A stretch of DNA of 64,000 nt from UM-FILTER-38-24 sp041663205. Lineage in GTDB: Bacteria > Patescibacteriota > Gracilibacteria > UBA1369 > LOWO2-01-FULL-3. Positions within the stretch are counted from its first letter, which is position 1; the number at the start of each line of letters is the position of its first letter. Below are positions 50,161 to 58,248 of the stretch, in pieces. The translations under genes were made by a program, and so were the position numbers. The notes under the pieces are model-generated. The model was not told the DNA's origin and searched no databases. It saw only the letters and a list, made by a program, of their open reading frames with translations. Location: the NCBI GenBank assembly GCA_041663205.1, contig JBAZQZ010000002.1:1-64000 (forward strand). Reading direction: 5' to 3'.

Positions 50161-51323
50161 AATATTTCCATGAATGATTTTGCTTTGTCCAATGTTTCCT
50201 GAAATTCATCTTTGTTTTTTGAGTCTGCGACTATTCCGCCTCCGACTTGGAGGTATAGATCTTCCCCTTTTTTTATTATTGTTCTTATTGCGATACTGAA
50301 ATCCATGTCATGCTTGTTTGTTATTTGTCCTATTATCCCCGTGTAAATTCCGCGTGTTGTCGGTTCGATTTCGTCTATTATTTCTATCGCCCGTTTTTTC
50401 GGGCATCCCGTGATTGAACCTCCGGGGAGCATTGATATAAGCCCTTTTATCGGATTTGTTTTTTTGTCTATTACTCCAGAGATTTTGCTCATTGTGTGCC
50501 AAACGTTGCTGTATTTTTTTATAATTCTTTGTTTTTCGACTTTTACGCTTCCTGTTTTGCAAAATTTTCCCAGGTCGTTTCTTAGCAAATCCGTAATCAT
50601 ATTTAATTCCGCCGATTCTTTTTTGTTTTTCTTTAATTCGTTTTTCAATCTCATGTCTTCCGCTCGTGTTTTTCCTCTCGGTCGTGTGCCCTTTATCGGA
50701 CTTGTTTCTATCCTATCCCCTTTTATTTTTATGAAGCGTTCAGGGGAGGCGCTTAATATTTCAAAGTTTTCACCTTTTATGTAAGCCAGAAATCCCACTT
50801 CGTTGTTTTCTATTATTTTCCGAAATATTTCCGAAGAAGATTTTTTTGTTTTTGCATGAAGTCTGTGTGTTAAATTCAGTTGATATACATCCCCTTCTTT
50901 TATGTGATTTTTTGTTGTGAAGTAGGCCTTGTCGTATTCTTCTCTACACTGTTGTGCTGTGAAATTTTTGGATATTGTCGGATGAGTTTTTGTCGATACT
51001 TCTGAACCCAATATTTTTTCTATTTCATTTTTTTTTATGGTTTTCCATCTTTCGAAAGAGAGTAAATATATGTCCGGAAGCCGTAAATCGTCTTTTGCCT
51101 TGTTTTTTATTTTGTGAATTTTGTATCCTAAATCATATGAGAAAAATCCGAAAATCTTTCGTTTCTTTTTCGTTTCTTTTTCTATGAATTTTATTACGTC
51201 TTTTTCAAAATCTTTTTCTGAGATTTTGTAGGAAAATTTTTCCTTTGGATTAACCGCAAGTATTTTTTCCCAGCCGTCTTTTTGTCTGCTGTAAAACAGG
51301 CATGTGTCTTTTTTAATTCTCAT
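50157..51323 (-). CDS. pabB: Aminodeoxychorismate synthase component I
   Basis: The 388-residue chorismate-binding enzyme has FLAYIKGENFEILSASPERFI, ETSPIKGTRPRG, DLLRNDLGKF and PGGSITGCPKKRAIEIIDEIEP. The PIKGT lysine is the PabB mark (anthranilate synthase TrpE has PIAGT). It makes ADC from chorismate with ammonia from PabA. Confidence 0.93.
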   Translation of the reverse strand: MRIKKDTCLFYSRQKDGWEKILAVNPKEKFSYKISEKDFEKDVIKFIEKETKKKRKIFGFFSYDLGYKIHKIKNKAKDDLRLPDIYLLSFERWKTIKKNEIEKILGSEVSTKTHPTISKNFTAQQCREEYDKAYFTTKNHIKEGDVYQLNLTHRLHAKTKKSSSEIFRKIIENNEVGFLAYIKGENFEILSASPERFIKIKGDRIETSPIKGTRPRGKTRAEDMRLKNELKKNKKESAELNMITDLLRNDLGKFCKTGSVKVEKQRIIKKYSNVWHTMSKISGVIDKKTNPIKGLISMLPGGSITGCPKKRAIEIIDEIEPTTRGIYTGIIGQITNKHDMDFSIAIRTIIKKGEDLYLQVGGGIVADSKNKDEFQETLDKAKSFMEIL

Positions 51324-51873
51324 TTAAAAAATTTTTCATTATTTTTTTCCCCTCTTTTGTCATGAATGATTCCGGGTGAAATTGTAATCCGAATAATTTA
51401 TATTTTTTGTGTTCTATCCCCATTATCTCTTTTTCTCTTGTCCATGCCGTTAAGCTGAAATCTTCCGGGACCGTGTTTACTATGAGTGAATGGTATCTGG
51501 CTCCCACAAAGGGATTTTTGACGTTTTTAAAAATAGATTTTTTGTCGTGATGGATGTTCGAAGTTTTTCCATGCATCAGTTTTTTTGCATGTACCACCTT
51601 TGATCCGAATATTTCTCCAATACACTGATGCCCCAGACATACTCCGAGAATCGGGATTTCTTTATAAAAAGTTTTTATCACTTGTTTCGAAATCCCTGAA
51701 TCTTCAGGGCTTCCCGGTCCCGGCGATATAACTATTTTCGAAGGTTTTATTTTTCTTATTTTGTCTATTGTAATTTCGTCGTTTTTCACGACTTTTGTTT
51801 CCCCTCCCAGGCTTTCTATCAGTTGATAGAGGTTGTAGGTAAAGGAATCGTAGTTGTCTATCAGTAAAATCAC
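51313..51873 (-). CDS. pabA: Glutamine amidotransferase component (PabA/TrpG)
   Basis: The 186-residue class I amidotransferase has the triad Cys in GVCLGHQCIGEI and His/Glu in FHPESFMT, plus SPGPGSPED. It supplies ammonia to PabB (and perhaps to TrpE elsewhere). It starts in the folE stop region and overlaps pabB by 11 bases. Confidence 0.93.
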   Translation of the reverse strand: MILLIDNYDSFTYNLYQLIESLGGETKVVKNDEITIDKIRKIKPSKIVISPGPGSPEDSGISKQVIKTFYKEIPILGVCLGHQCIGEIFGSKVVHAKKLMHGKTSNIHHDKKSIFKNVKNPFVGARYHSLIVNTVPEDFSLTAWTREKEIMGIEHKKYKLFGLQFHPESFMTKEGKKIMKNFLNEN

Positions 51874-52421
51874 TCGATCAATCTTAAGAATTCACTTCGT
51901 GTTTTTAATTTCTTTTTGAAAAGACCTGTAAACGCGGAGGTTGTCATCGATGCATTTTGTTTTTCCACTCCTCTGGCCATCGTGCATAAATGTTTTGCTT
52001 CTACCACCACTCCGACTCCTTGCGGCTTCAAAAGTGTATTTAACGTGTTTGCAATTTGCATTGTCATGCGTTCTTGATTTTGTAGTCTGCGACTGAATAT
52101 TTCCACTATTCTCGGGAGTTTTGATATCCCTATTATTTTTTTATTTGGAATATATCCGATAGATATTCTTCCAAAAAACGGTATCATGTGATGTTCGCAT
52201 GTCGAATAAAAATCTATATTTTTACAGATTATCATTTCGTCGTAGTTTTCTCCGTCGAATTCCGTGAGGATGTCTTCCGGATTTTTTTCGTATCCTTCAA
52301 ACAATTTTTCGAAGGATTTAGCGACTCTTTCAGGAGTTCTTATGAGTCCCTCTCTTTTTGTGTCTTCCCCCATCGCTTCCAGAAGCTCTTTTGCAAGTTT
52401 TTCTATTTTTTGCTTGTCCAT
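51870..52421 (-). CDS. folE: GTP cyclohydrolase I
   Basis: The 183-residue protein has STCEHHMIPFFG (zinc Cys/His) and CTMARGVEKQNASMTTSAFTG. It opens GTP to dihydroneopterin triphosphate, first step of folate synthesis. It overlaps folK upstream and pabA downstream. Confidence 0.95.
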   Translation of the reverse strand: MDKQKIEKLAKELLEAMGEDTKREGLIRTPERVAKSFEKLFEGYEKNPEDILTEFDGENYDEMIICKNIDFYSTCEHHMIPFFGRISIGYIPNKKIIGISKLPRIVEIFSRRLQNQERMTMQIANTLNTLLKPQGVGVVVEAKHLCTMARGVEKQNASMTTSAFTGLFKKKLKTRSEFLRLIE

Positions 52422-52840
52422 TGTGAAATTTTTTCTTTTTTATCTGATAATTCAAGTAATGGTACTAAAACGAATTTTCGTTTGTGCATTCTTGGATGCG
52501 GTATTTTCAGGTTCGGTTCGTCGACTATTGTATCCTCATATGTCAAAATGTCTATGTCTATTGTCCTTGGGCCGTTTTTTGTTTTTCTTTCTCTTCCGAG
52601 TTTTTTTTCTATTTCCTGCAATTTTTTTAATAATTTTTGTGGGCTGAGTGTTGTTTCTATGCCTATCACCATGTTTAAAAAGTCCTCTTGTTTTTTATAT
52701 CCTACCGGAGAGGTTTCGTAAATTTTGGATTTCTTTTTTATTTTTGCTGTTTTTTTTATTTCAGAAATCGCTTTTTTTAAAAAGAATTCTCTGTTTCCGA
52801 GATTTGATCCCAGGCTCAAATATGCTTTATTTGCCTTCAT
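52403..52840 (-). CDS. folK: Hydroxymethyl-dihydropteridine pyrophosphokinase
   Basis: The 145-residue protein has YLSLGSNLGNREFFL, ETSPVGYKKQEDFLNMV and GPRTIDIDILTYEDT. It phosphorylates 6-hydroxymethyl-dihydropterin before FolP. It starts inside the 3' end of the PTPS gene. Confidence 0.95.
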   Translation of the reverse strand: MKANKAYLSLGSNLGNREFFLKKAISEIKKTAKIKKKSKIYETSPVGYKKQEDFLNMVIGIETTLSPQKLLKKLQEIEKKLGRERKTKNGPRTIDIDILTYEDTIVDEPNLKIPHPRMHKRKFVLVPLLELSDKKEKISQWTSKK

Positions 52841-53177
52841 ATTCGCAGTAATAATCTTCCGTTTCGAAAATTGTGACTTTCTTTAGCGGTAGGTCGTTTT
52901 TCAGCTTGTTCCATATCCATATCGAAATATTTTCCGCCGAAGGGTTGTCGATAATTTCATTTAAATGTGCATGGTCTAACGTATTTATCACTTTTTCTTC
53001 CGCTATTTGTTTTATGTCTTTAAAGTCCATCGCGAGTCCGTTTTCTTTTATTTCGTCTTCGATTGTTATTACCAATTTATAGTTGTGGCCATGCAGATTT
53101 TCACATTTGCCTTTGTATTTTGTCAGAAAATGCGATGCCGCGAAATTTAAAGTGCAATTCAGTTTTACCGTATTCAT
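52827..53177 (-). CDS. PTPS-family enzyme, probable FolB replacement (PTPS-I/III type)
   Basis: The 116-residue 6-pyruvoyl-tetrahydropterin-synthase fold has His16, His29 and His31 as zinc ligands. The active site reads KCENLHGHNY: Cys25 is directly followed by Glu26. Paralogues in which Glu replaces or accompanies the catalytic Cys are known to make hydroxymethyl-dihydropterin from dihydroneopterin triphosphate, bypassing FolB. There is no folB here, and the gene lies between folP and folK. The queuosine role (QueD) is the alternative, less likely in this context. Confidence 0.82.
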   Translation of the reverse strand: MNTVKLNCTLNFAASHFLTKYKGKCENLHGHNYKLVITIEDEIKENGLAMDFKDIKQIAEEKVINTLDHAHLNEIIDNPSAENISIWIWNKLKNDLPLKKVTIFETEDYYCEYEGK

Positions 53178-53968
53178 ATTAGGTTTAAATAATTCCTAAG
53201 TTCTCCCACGTCGTGGGTTCTTATTATATTTGCTCCGTTAATATATGCAATAGCGCTTAGTGTTTTTGCTTTTTCTTTGCGCGACGGCATTTCTTCTTTC
53301 ATGAATGATTTTCTAGAAATTCCCAACAAAATCGGCTTTTTGAAAAGTTCCAATTCTTTAAGTCTTGCAATTATTTCAAAACTGTAATGAGGGATATTGC
53401 TTATGAACTGGCCCATGCCCGGATCAATGATGAGTTGATCCCCTTTTATGCCTTTTGATTTTGCGTATGAGATTCTTTCTTCGAAAAACTTTTTTATTGT
53501 CTGCATTATGTCCGGATATTTTTTGTCTTTTATCGTTGTTCGGGGGGAATTATCTTTCGAGTACATCAGGATTATCGGGCATTTTTTCTTTTTTATTGTG
53601 TCCGCCATTTTCGGGTCTTCTCTCATTGCGGTTACATCATTTACCATGTCTGCGCCGTTTTTTAGCGCTTCCAGAGCCACGTTTGATTTATATGTGTCGA
53701 TAGAAATCGGGATTTCGGAAAATTCTCTTATCGCTTTTATCACCGGAATTACTCTTGAAAGTTCTTCTTCTTGAGTCACGAATTTTGAATTAGGGCCTGT
53801 GGATTCTCCTCCTATGTCTAAAATATCCGCGCCTTCTTCGATTATTTTTTTGGCTTGTTTGACAGCTTCTTCCAAGGTCATAAATTTCCCCCCGTCGCTG
53901 AACGAGTCCGGAGTGATATTCAATATGCCCATTATTAATGGACCTTTTCTAGAGTTTGTTTTTTTCAT
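53174..53968 (-). CDS. folP: Dihydropteroate synthase
   Basis: The 264-residue protein begins MKKTNSRKGPLIMGILNITPDSFSDGGK and has EEGADILDIGGESTGP and SIDTYKSNVA. It joins p-aminobenzoate (from PabABC) to the pterin. ATG 53968 is chosen; an in-frame extension to 54118 would lie inside the protease gene. The ATG overlaps the protease stop (TAATG). Confidence 0.95.
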   Translation of the reverse strand: MKKTNSRKGPLIMGILNITPDSFSDGGKFMTLEEAVKQAKKIIEEGADILDIGGESTGPNSKFVTQEEELSRVIPVIKAIREFSEIPISIDTYKSNVALEALKNGADMVNDVTAMREDPKMADTIKKKKCPIILMYSKDNSPRTTIKDKKYPDIMQTIKKFFEERISYAKSKGIKGDQLIIDPGMGQFISNIPHYSFEIIARLKELELFKKPILLGISRKSFMKEEMPSRKEKAKTLSAIAYINGANIIRTHDVGELRNYLNLI

Positions 53969-55338
53969 TATTCTCCCAGTGTGTTTATGTAAAGTGCGAG
54001 TCTGTATATGTTTTCGCTGATTCCTCCGCGTGTTATCAGCGCTGCCGGTCCGTATATTTTTCCTGTTTCTTCGAGTACTCCTATATTTCTTGCCGTTGCT
54101 ATATATTTTGAAAACCAATCTGTTATGTTTACGTCCGAGAACGGTTTTGTCTTTGGCGTTATCGGTGTTATTTCAAATATTTCGAGTAACATTTTCATCG
54201 CTTCCGCTTTGTTTATATTGTTTGCGGCTTTGAATGTTCCGTCCGGATAGCCCGAAACCCATCCTTTTTCTTTTGCCAAACATACGTATTTTGCGAACCA
54301 TTCTTCTTTTACATCAGGGAAACAATTTTTGTATTTTGTTGTGTCTATTTTGTCTCCTTCTCCTTCAGGTAATGCGCTGTTTACCAGTATTTTCAATAAT
54401 TCCGCTCTGTTTAACGGATCAGCCGGCTTGAAACTTCCGTCCGGATAGCCCGATATTATGTTTACACTTTTCAAGAAAGCAATTGCTTCCGCGTTTTTTG
54501 TGTTAAAATCAACGTCTGTAAAAACTTTTGTTGTCTGATTGTCCAGGGTTTTGTAATCGTTTGAAAATATTTGAGTTACGAATTTTTCGTTTAGGATTCC
54601 TTGGTCTACAAGGTCCATGAACCAAAGATATACTATTTCGTTCGAAATTATGTATCCGTAGTTGCCTCCAACTCCGGTTGTTGACACTGCCGATACCACT
54701 CCAACGACTCTTTCATCTTCGTTGTACACCGGACCTCCGGAGTTTCCGGGATTTATTGTCGCGTCTGTTGTGTAGCCCCAGGTTATGTCTTCATTCAACG
54801 GGATAAAGCTGCTTACTGTTCCTTTTGTCAGACTGATGGTTGTTGACATTGCGGCTTGTGGAAAACCCAGGATGCTTAGTTCGTCCGCCAAATGTGGCTT
54901 TGTGTCGGAAAAATCGACGTACGGTAATTTCATTGATTGTGCTTCTTCGACGGTTATTTCTTTTCCTGTTTTTTGTCTGTTTGAATCCATCAAATATTGC
55001 GGATATATTACTGCCAAATCCAGATCTTCGTTGTAAGCCAATACGTCTGCGAGAAAATAGCACCAAGGTTCGCTGTATTCGGATTCGATGTTGCATATTT
55101 CTATGTGTTCCGCCGGTTTGTTTGTTGTTGAATCCATGATTACGTGAGCGGCGGTTAGAATCATTGCGTCATTGCTGATTGTGAATCCGGAGCCCATGTA
55201 TACGTCTCCTTTTGAATCTTGTACTTGAATCATGACAACGCTGTTTACGGTTTCCGGGAACGTTATCGCTGAAGCTGTTGAGCTGAATATCGAAAATACA
55301 CTTATGGCCAGTAATACTTTTGTTATGTTTTTTTTCAT
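53968..55338 (-). CDS. Secreted trypsin-like serine protease with C-terminal SLH domains
   Basis: The 456-residue protein has a signal peptide (about 1-24, ending ASA), a chymotrypsin-fold protease with His65 (TAAHV), Asp107 (NEDLDLAV) and Ser200 (GNSGGP), and from about residue 270 three S-layer-homology units (AIAFLKSVNIISGYPDGSFKP, SGYPDGTFKA, and a more divergent third). It would be bound to the cell surface and cleave external proteins. It is placed oddly at the head of the folate run, its stop overlapping folP. Confidence 0.88.
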   Translation of the reverse strand: MKKNITKVLLAISVFSIFSSTASAITFPETVNSVVMIQVQDSKGDVYMGSGFTISNDAMILTAAHVIMDSTTNKPAEHIEICNIESEYSEPWCYFLADVLAYNEDLDLAVIYPQYLMDSNRQKTGKEITVEEAQSMKLPYVDFSDTKPHLADELSILGFPQAAMSTTISLTKGTVSSFIPLNEDITWGYTTDATINPGNSGGPVYNEDERVVGVVSAVSTTGVGGNYGYIISNEIVYLWFMDLVDQGILNEKFVTQIFSNDYKTLDNQTTKVFTDVDFNTKNAEAIAFLKSVNIISGYPDGSFKPADPLNRAELLKILVNSALPEGEGDKIDTTKYKNCFPDVKEEWFAKYVCLAKEKGWVSGYPDGTFKAANNINKAEAMKMLLEIFEITPITPKTKPFSDVNITDWFSKYIATARNIGVLEETGKIYGPAALITRGGISENIYRLALYINTLGE

Positions 55339-55357
55339 GGATTTTTTTAATTAAGAA

Positions 55358-57481
55358 CTATTTAAACATTTTTTTTGAACGTCTTTCTTGGTTGTATGTT
55401 ATCGCGAATCTATGCGCTTCGTCACGAATTCTTTGTAATAATTTTAATGCCGCGTTTGTTTTCTCAACTATAATTGAGTTTTTGTTTCCCGGCGTAAAAA
55501 TTTCTTCGAGCTGTTTTGCAAGAGATATATGCGGTATTTTCAGGCTTAGGGCTTGCATTACTTTTGTGGCAACAGAAAGCTGTCCTTTGCCTCCGTCTAT
55601 AATCACAAGATCCGGAATTTGAATGAACGATTCGTCGGGTTTGTGTTTTTGTTTGTCGTAAGCCAGGATTACAGATGTTTTGTTCCAACGCTTACAATCT
55701 TTGTAATGTTTTTGCAATTCTTCCGGAACTATTTTTATTTCTTCGAATCCGATTGTCAGATAATAATCCTTGAGGCTTTCTTTGCATATTATGTAGATAC
55801 GTTTTGATTTTGATTTGGCTATTATATTTTTTATCAATTTGTGTCCTATCTTATTGCCGCGGTCTTTTGGCATTACGTAAAGTGCATTTATTATTCCGAC
55901 TTTTTCGGAATATTCTGAAAGTGCCGCGAATGCCGAAAGTGATTTTTTGTTTTTTTCAAGTATGTAAAATTTATTTAAATCCAAGTCTGGTTTAAGGTCC
56001 TCTTTTTTTATTGTTTTTCGTATTTCTTTTTCATATTTTTTTGTAGCTTTTTTAAACGTGTAATCTTTCGCTTTATAGTCTGATTCTATTTTGAAAAATC
56101 TTCTTGTTAAAACTTCTTCCATGGATTTGTAATCGTCCGGATGGCCTTCCACAGTGCGTAATTTGAATTTTCTATACATGTCGTTTTTAGGGATTCCGTT
56201 TTGAAAAACGACCATCGATCCGACGGTTTCCGTTCCTCCTAAATGAGAAATGTCGTAGCATTCTATGCGTTTTAAAGAGGAGGTGATTTTTAATAATTTT
56301 TGAAGCTCTTGTGTTCCTTCTTTTGTGAATTCTCCTTCCGTTTTCCAGCTTGGTTTTTGTCTGTCGGCGTAAATTTTCGCATTGTTCAGGCTCATTTCGA
56401 GAAGGTGGTTTTTGTTGCCTATCTTCGGAATTGTAATTTTTATTTTTTCAATTTCGTTTTTGTTTTCGATTTCGTGCGGAATAAGTATTTCTTTTGGCAG
56501 GTCTGTCGCGATTTTATAGTACTGATTTATGAATGATTGAAGTACTTCCGGATCATCGTTTTCTTCCGCGTCCTGTGCCGATAATGTAAAATTTTCCTGA
56601 CCTATTAATTTGCCTTCTCTTATTTGGAATAAATTGAAGTATGCTTTGTTTTGAGTGATACAATAATTTATTACATCTTTGTCTTCTTGATTCGGGTCGG
56701 AAACTTTTTGTTTTTCCAAAATTTCTTCCACTTTTTTTAAGCGGTCTCTGAGTTTTGCCGCTTTTTCAAATTCCTTGTTTGTTGCAAGTTTTTGCATTTT
56801 TTCTTTAAGATCTTTTACTATATTTTCGGCTTTCCCCGCGAGAAAATTCTCAACATTTTTTATTGTTTCCGCGTATTCTTCTTTTGTGCATTTTCCTATG
56901 CAAGGTGCGGCGCATGTTTTTATATAGTAGTCCAGACACGGGTATTTGATGACCTTATTGCTTACTTCAACTTCGTTGTCAGTGGTTAATTTTTTTACAA
57001 ATTTTATATCAAGATTGCAATGCCTGAACGGGAAAATTTTTTTTAAAATTTTGAATGTCGCTTCAACTTTGTGTGCGGCCGTTTTTGGTCCGATGTATTT
57101 TGCTCCGTCTTTTTGTACTTTTCTGACTATTTGCACTCTCGGGAAATCTTCGTTTGTTATTTTTATATAAACGTAATTTTTGTCGTCTTTAAGTAAGATA
57201 TTATATTTTGGCTGGAACTGTTTTATTAAATTTGATTCGAGGATTACGGCTTCCAGTTCAGTATCAACGCTTGTAAAATCTATCTTGGTTATGTTTTCCA
57301 ATAGTTTTTTTGTGCGGGTTGAATGCTGATAATCTTTTTGAAAATATTGATGTAATCTTTTTTTAAGATCTTTCGCTTTTCCTATGTAAAGCATCGTCCT
57401 CTCTTCGTTTATCATTTTGTATATCCCCGGCGAAGATGGCGCACTCTGAAGCGTTTTTTTGATATTTTTCTTGTCAATCAT
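55358..57481 (-). CDS. uvrC: Excinuclease UvrC with inserted GNAT domain and no C-terminal HhH
   Basis: The 707-residue protein has GIY-YIG (PGIYKM...LYIGKAKDLKKR, 18-40), a UVR motif (about 235-255), and the RNase H-like centre: Asp410 in YDISH, Asp449/450 in PDDY, Asp629 in IIDGGKGQL and His690 in DEAHRF. Between 465 and 610 lies a complete GNAT acetyltransferase fold (INALYVMPKDRGNKIGHKLI; YYLTIGFEEI). UvrC then ends at RRSKKMFK, where others continue with two HhH motifs. The insert separates two catalytic Asp residues. It heads the SLH-protease/folate run. Confidence 0.9.
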   Translation of the reverse strand: MIDKKNIKKTLQSAPSSPGIYKMINEERTMLYIGKAKDLKKRLHQYFQKDYQHSTRTKKLLENITKIDFTSVDTELEAVILESNLIKQFQPKYNILLKDDKNYVYIKITNEDFPRVQIVRKVQKDGAKYIGPKTAAHKVEATFKILKKIFPFRHCNLDIKFVKKLTTDNEVEVSNKVIKYPCLDYYIKTCAAPCIGKCTKEEYAETIKNVENFLAGKAENIVKDLKEKMQKLATNKEFEKAAKLRDRLKKVEEILEKQKVSDPNQEDKDVINYCITQNKAYFNLFQIREGKLIGQENFTLSAQDAEENDDPEVLQSFINQYYKIATDLPKEILIPHEIENKNEIEKIKITIPKIGNKNHLLEMSLNNAKIYADRQKPSWKTEGEFTKEGTQELQKLLKITSSLKRIECYDISHLGGTETVGSMVVFQNGIPKNDMYRKFKLRTVEGHPDDYKSMEEVLTRRFFKIESDYKAKDYTFKKATKKYEKEIRKTIKKEDLKPDLDLNKFYILEKNKKSLSAFAALSEYSEKVGIINALYVMPKDRGNKIGHKLIKNIIAKSKSKRIYIICKESLKDYYLTIGFEEIKIVPEELQKHYKDCKRWNKTSVILAYDKQKHKPDESFIQIPDLVIIDGGKGQLSVATKVMQALSLKIPHISLAKQLEEIFTPGNKNSIIVEKTNAALKLLQRIRDEAHRFAITYNQERRSKKMFK

Positions 57482-57505
57482 GAGTTTTTTTGTTTCGCTT
57501 TAAGT

Positions 57506-57513
57506 AGTATACT
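57506..57513. promoter_or_regulatory. Symmetric -10 box shared by uvrC and a nucleotidyltransferase gene
   Basis: AGTATACT is its own reverse complement, giving TATACT on both strands. Plus strand: TATACT (57508-57513), then six bases, ATG 57520 (leaderless). Minus strand: TATACT (57511-57506), then 24 bases to ATG 57481. Confidence 0.6.
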
Positions 57514-57519
57514 TCAAAC

Positions 57520-58248
57520 ATGAAAGAAATAGAAAAGAAGTTATGGGATAAGTCCAGAAAATATGTGAAAATTTTGCAGATTGTTCCTTTTGTTCGTATG
57601 ATTTGCGTTTGTAACAATCTTGCTTTTGGGCTTGCAGATGAGAAAAGTGATATTGATCTTTTTGTGATTGCGAAGACTAAAAGACTTTTTATCGTGAGGA
57701 CTTTTATCACTTTGATTTTGTTTTTTTTGGGAGTCCGAAGACGCGGAAACAAAATTCAGAGCAGATTTTGTTTGAGTTTTTTTGTCGACGACAGTGCTCT
57801 TGATCTTTCAAAGATTGCAATAGCGAACGATATCTATCTTGCGTATTGGATAAAATCTCAAGTCCCTTTTATAAATGACGGGGTTTCCTTACAGTTTTTA
57901 AAAGAAAACGAGTGGGCGAAAAAATATTTTGAAAATGAAAATGATTTTTTTATTCGGTCTCATGAAATTATGCCCATCTATAGAAGATATGATTTTTGGC
58001 GATATGTTTTTGAATTTCTTTTTTCGGGATTTTTCGGGAATTTGATAGAAAGTGTTTTGAGAAAATGGCAGGTAAAAAGGGCTTTAGTTAAAGCAAAAAA
58101 CGTCAAGGATTCTTCCGGGATTGTTGTCTCGGAACACATGTTGAAATTCCATAATATCGACGGGCGCGAATATTTTCGAAATCTTTGGATTAAAAAACAT
58201 GGTGATGAAAAAATCACTGACGCAAAAATTCTTAAACTTTATTCTTGA
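57520..58248 (+). CDS. Nucleotidyltransferase-domain protein with hydrophobic helix
   Basis: The 242-residue protein has an N-terminal nucleotidyltransferase-like motif FGLADEKSDIDLFVIA (Asp-x-Asp at about 45-47), in which the usual GS turn is GLA. A hydrophobic stretch follows (about 58-73, ITLILFFLGV) and the C-terminal ~100 residues are basic. The target is unknown. It is divergent from uvrC and convergent with der (17-base overlap). Confidence 0.65.
   Translation: MKEIEKKLWDKSRKYVKILQIVPFVRMICVCNNLAFGLADEKSDIDLFVIAKTKRLFIVRTFITLILFFLGVRRRGNKIQSRFCLSFFVDDSALDLSKIAIANDIYLAYWIKSQVPFINDGVSLQFLKENEWAKKYFENENDFFIRSHEIMPIYRRYDFWRYVFEFLFSGFFGNLIESVLRKWQVKRALVKAKNVKDSSGIVVSEHMLKFHNIDGREYFRNLWIKKHGDEKITDAKILKLYS

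Noticed and set aside
53969..54118. N-terminal extension of FolP
   Set aside because: It lies inside the protease gene in another frame and is basic junk; the family starts at MGILNITPDSFSDGG or just before.
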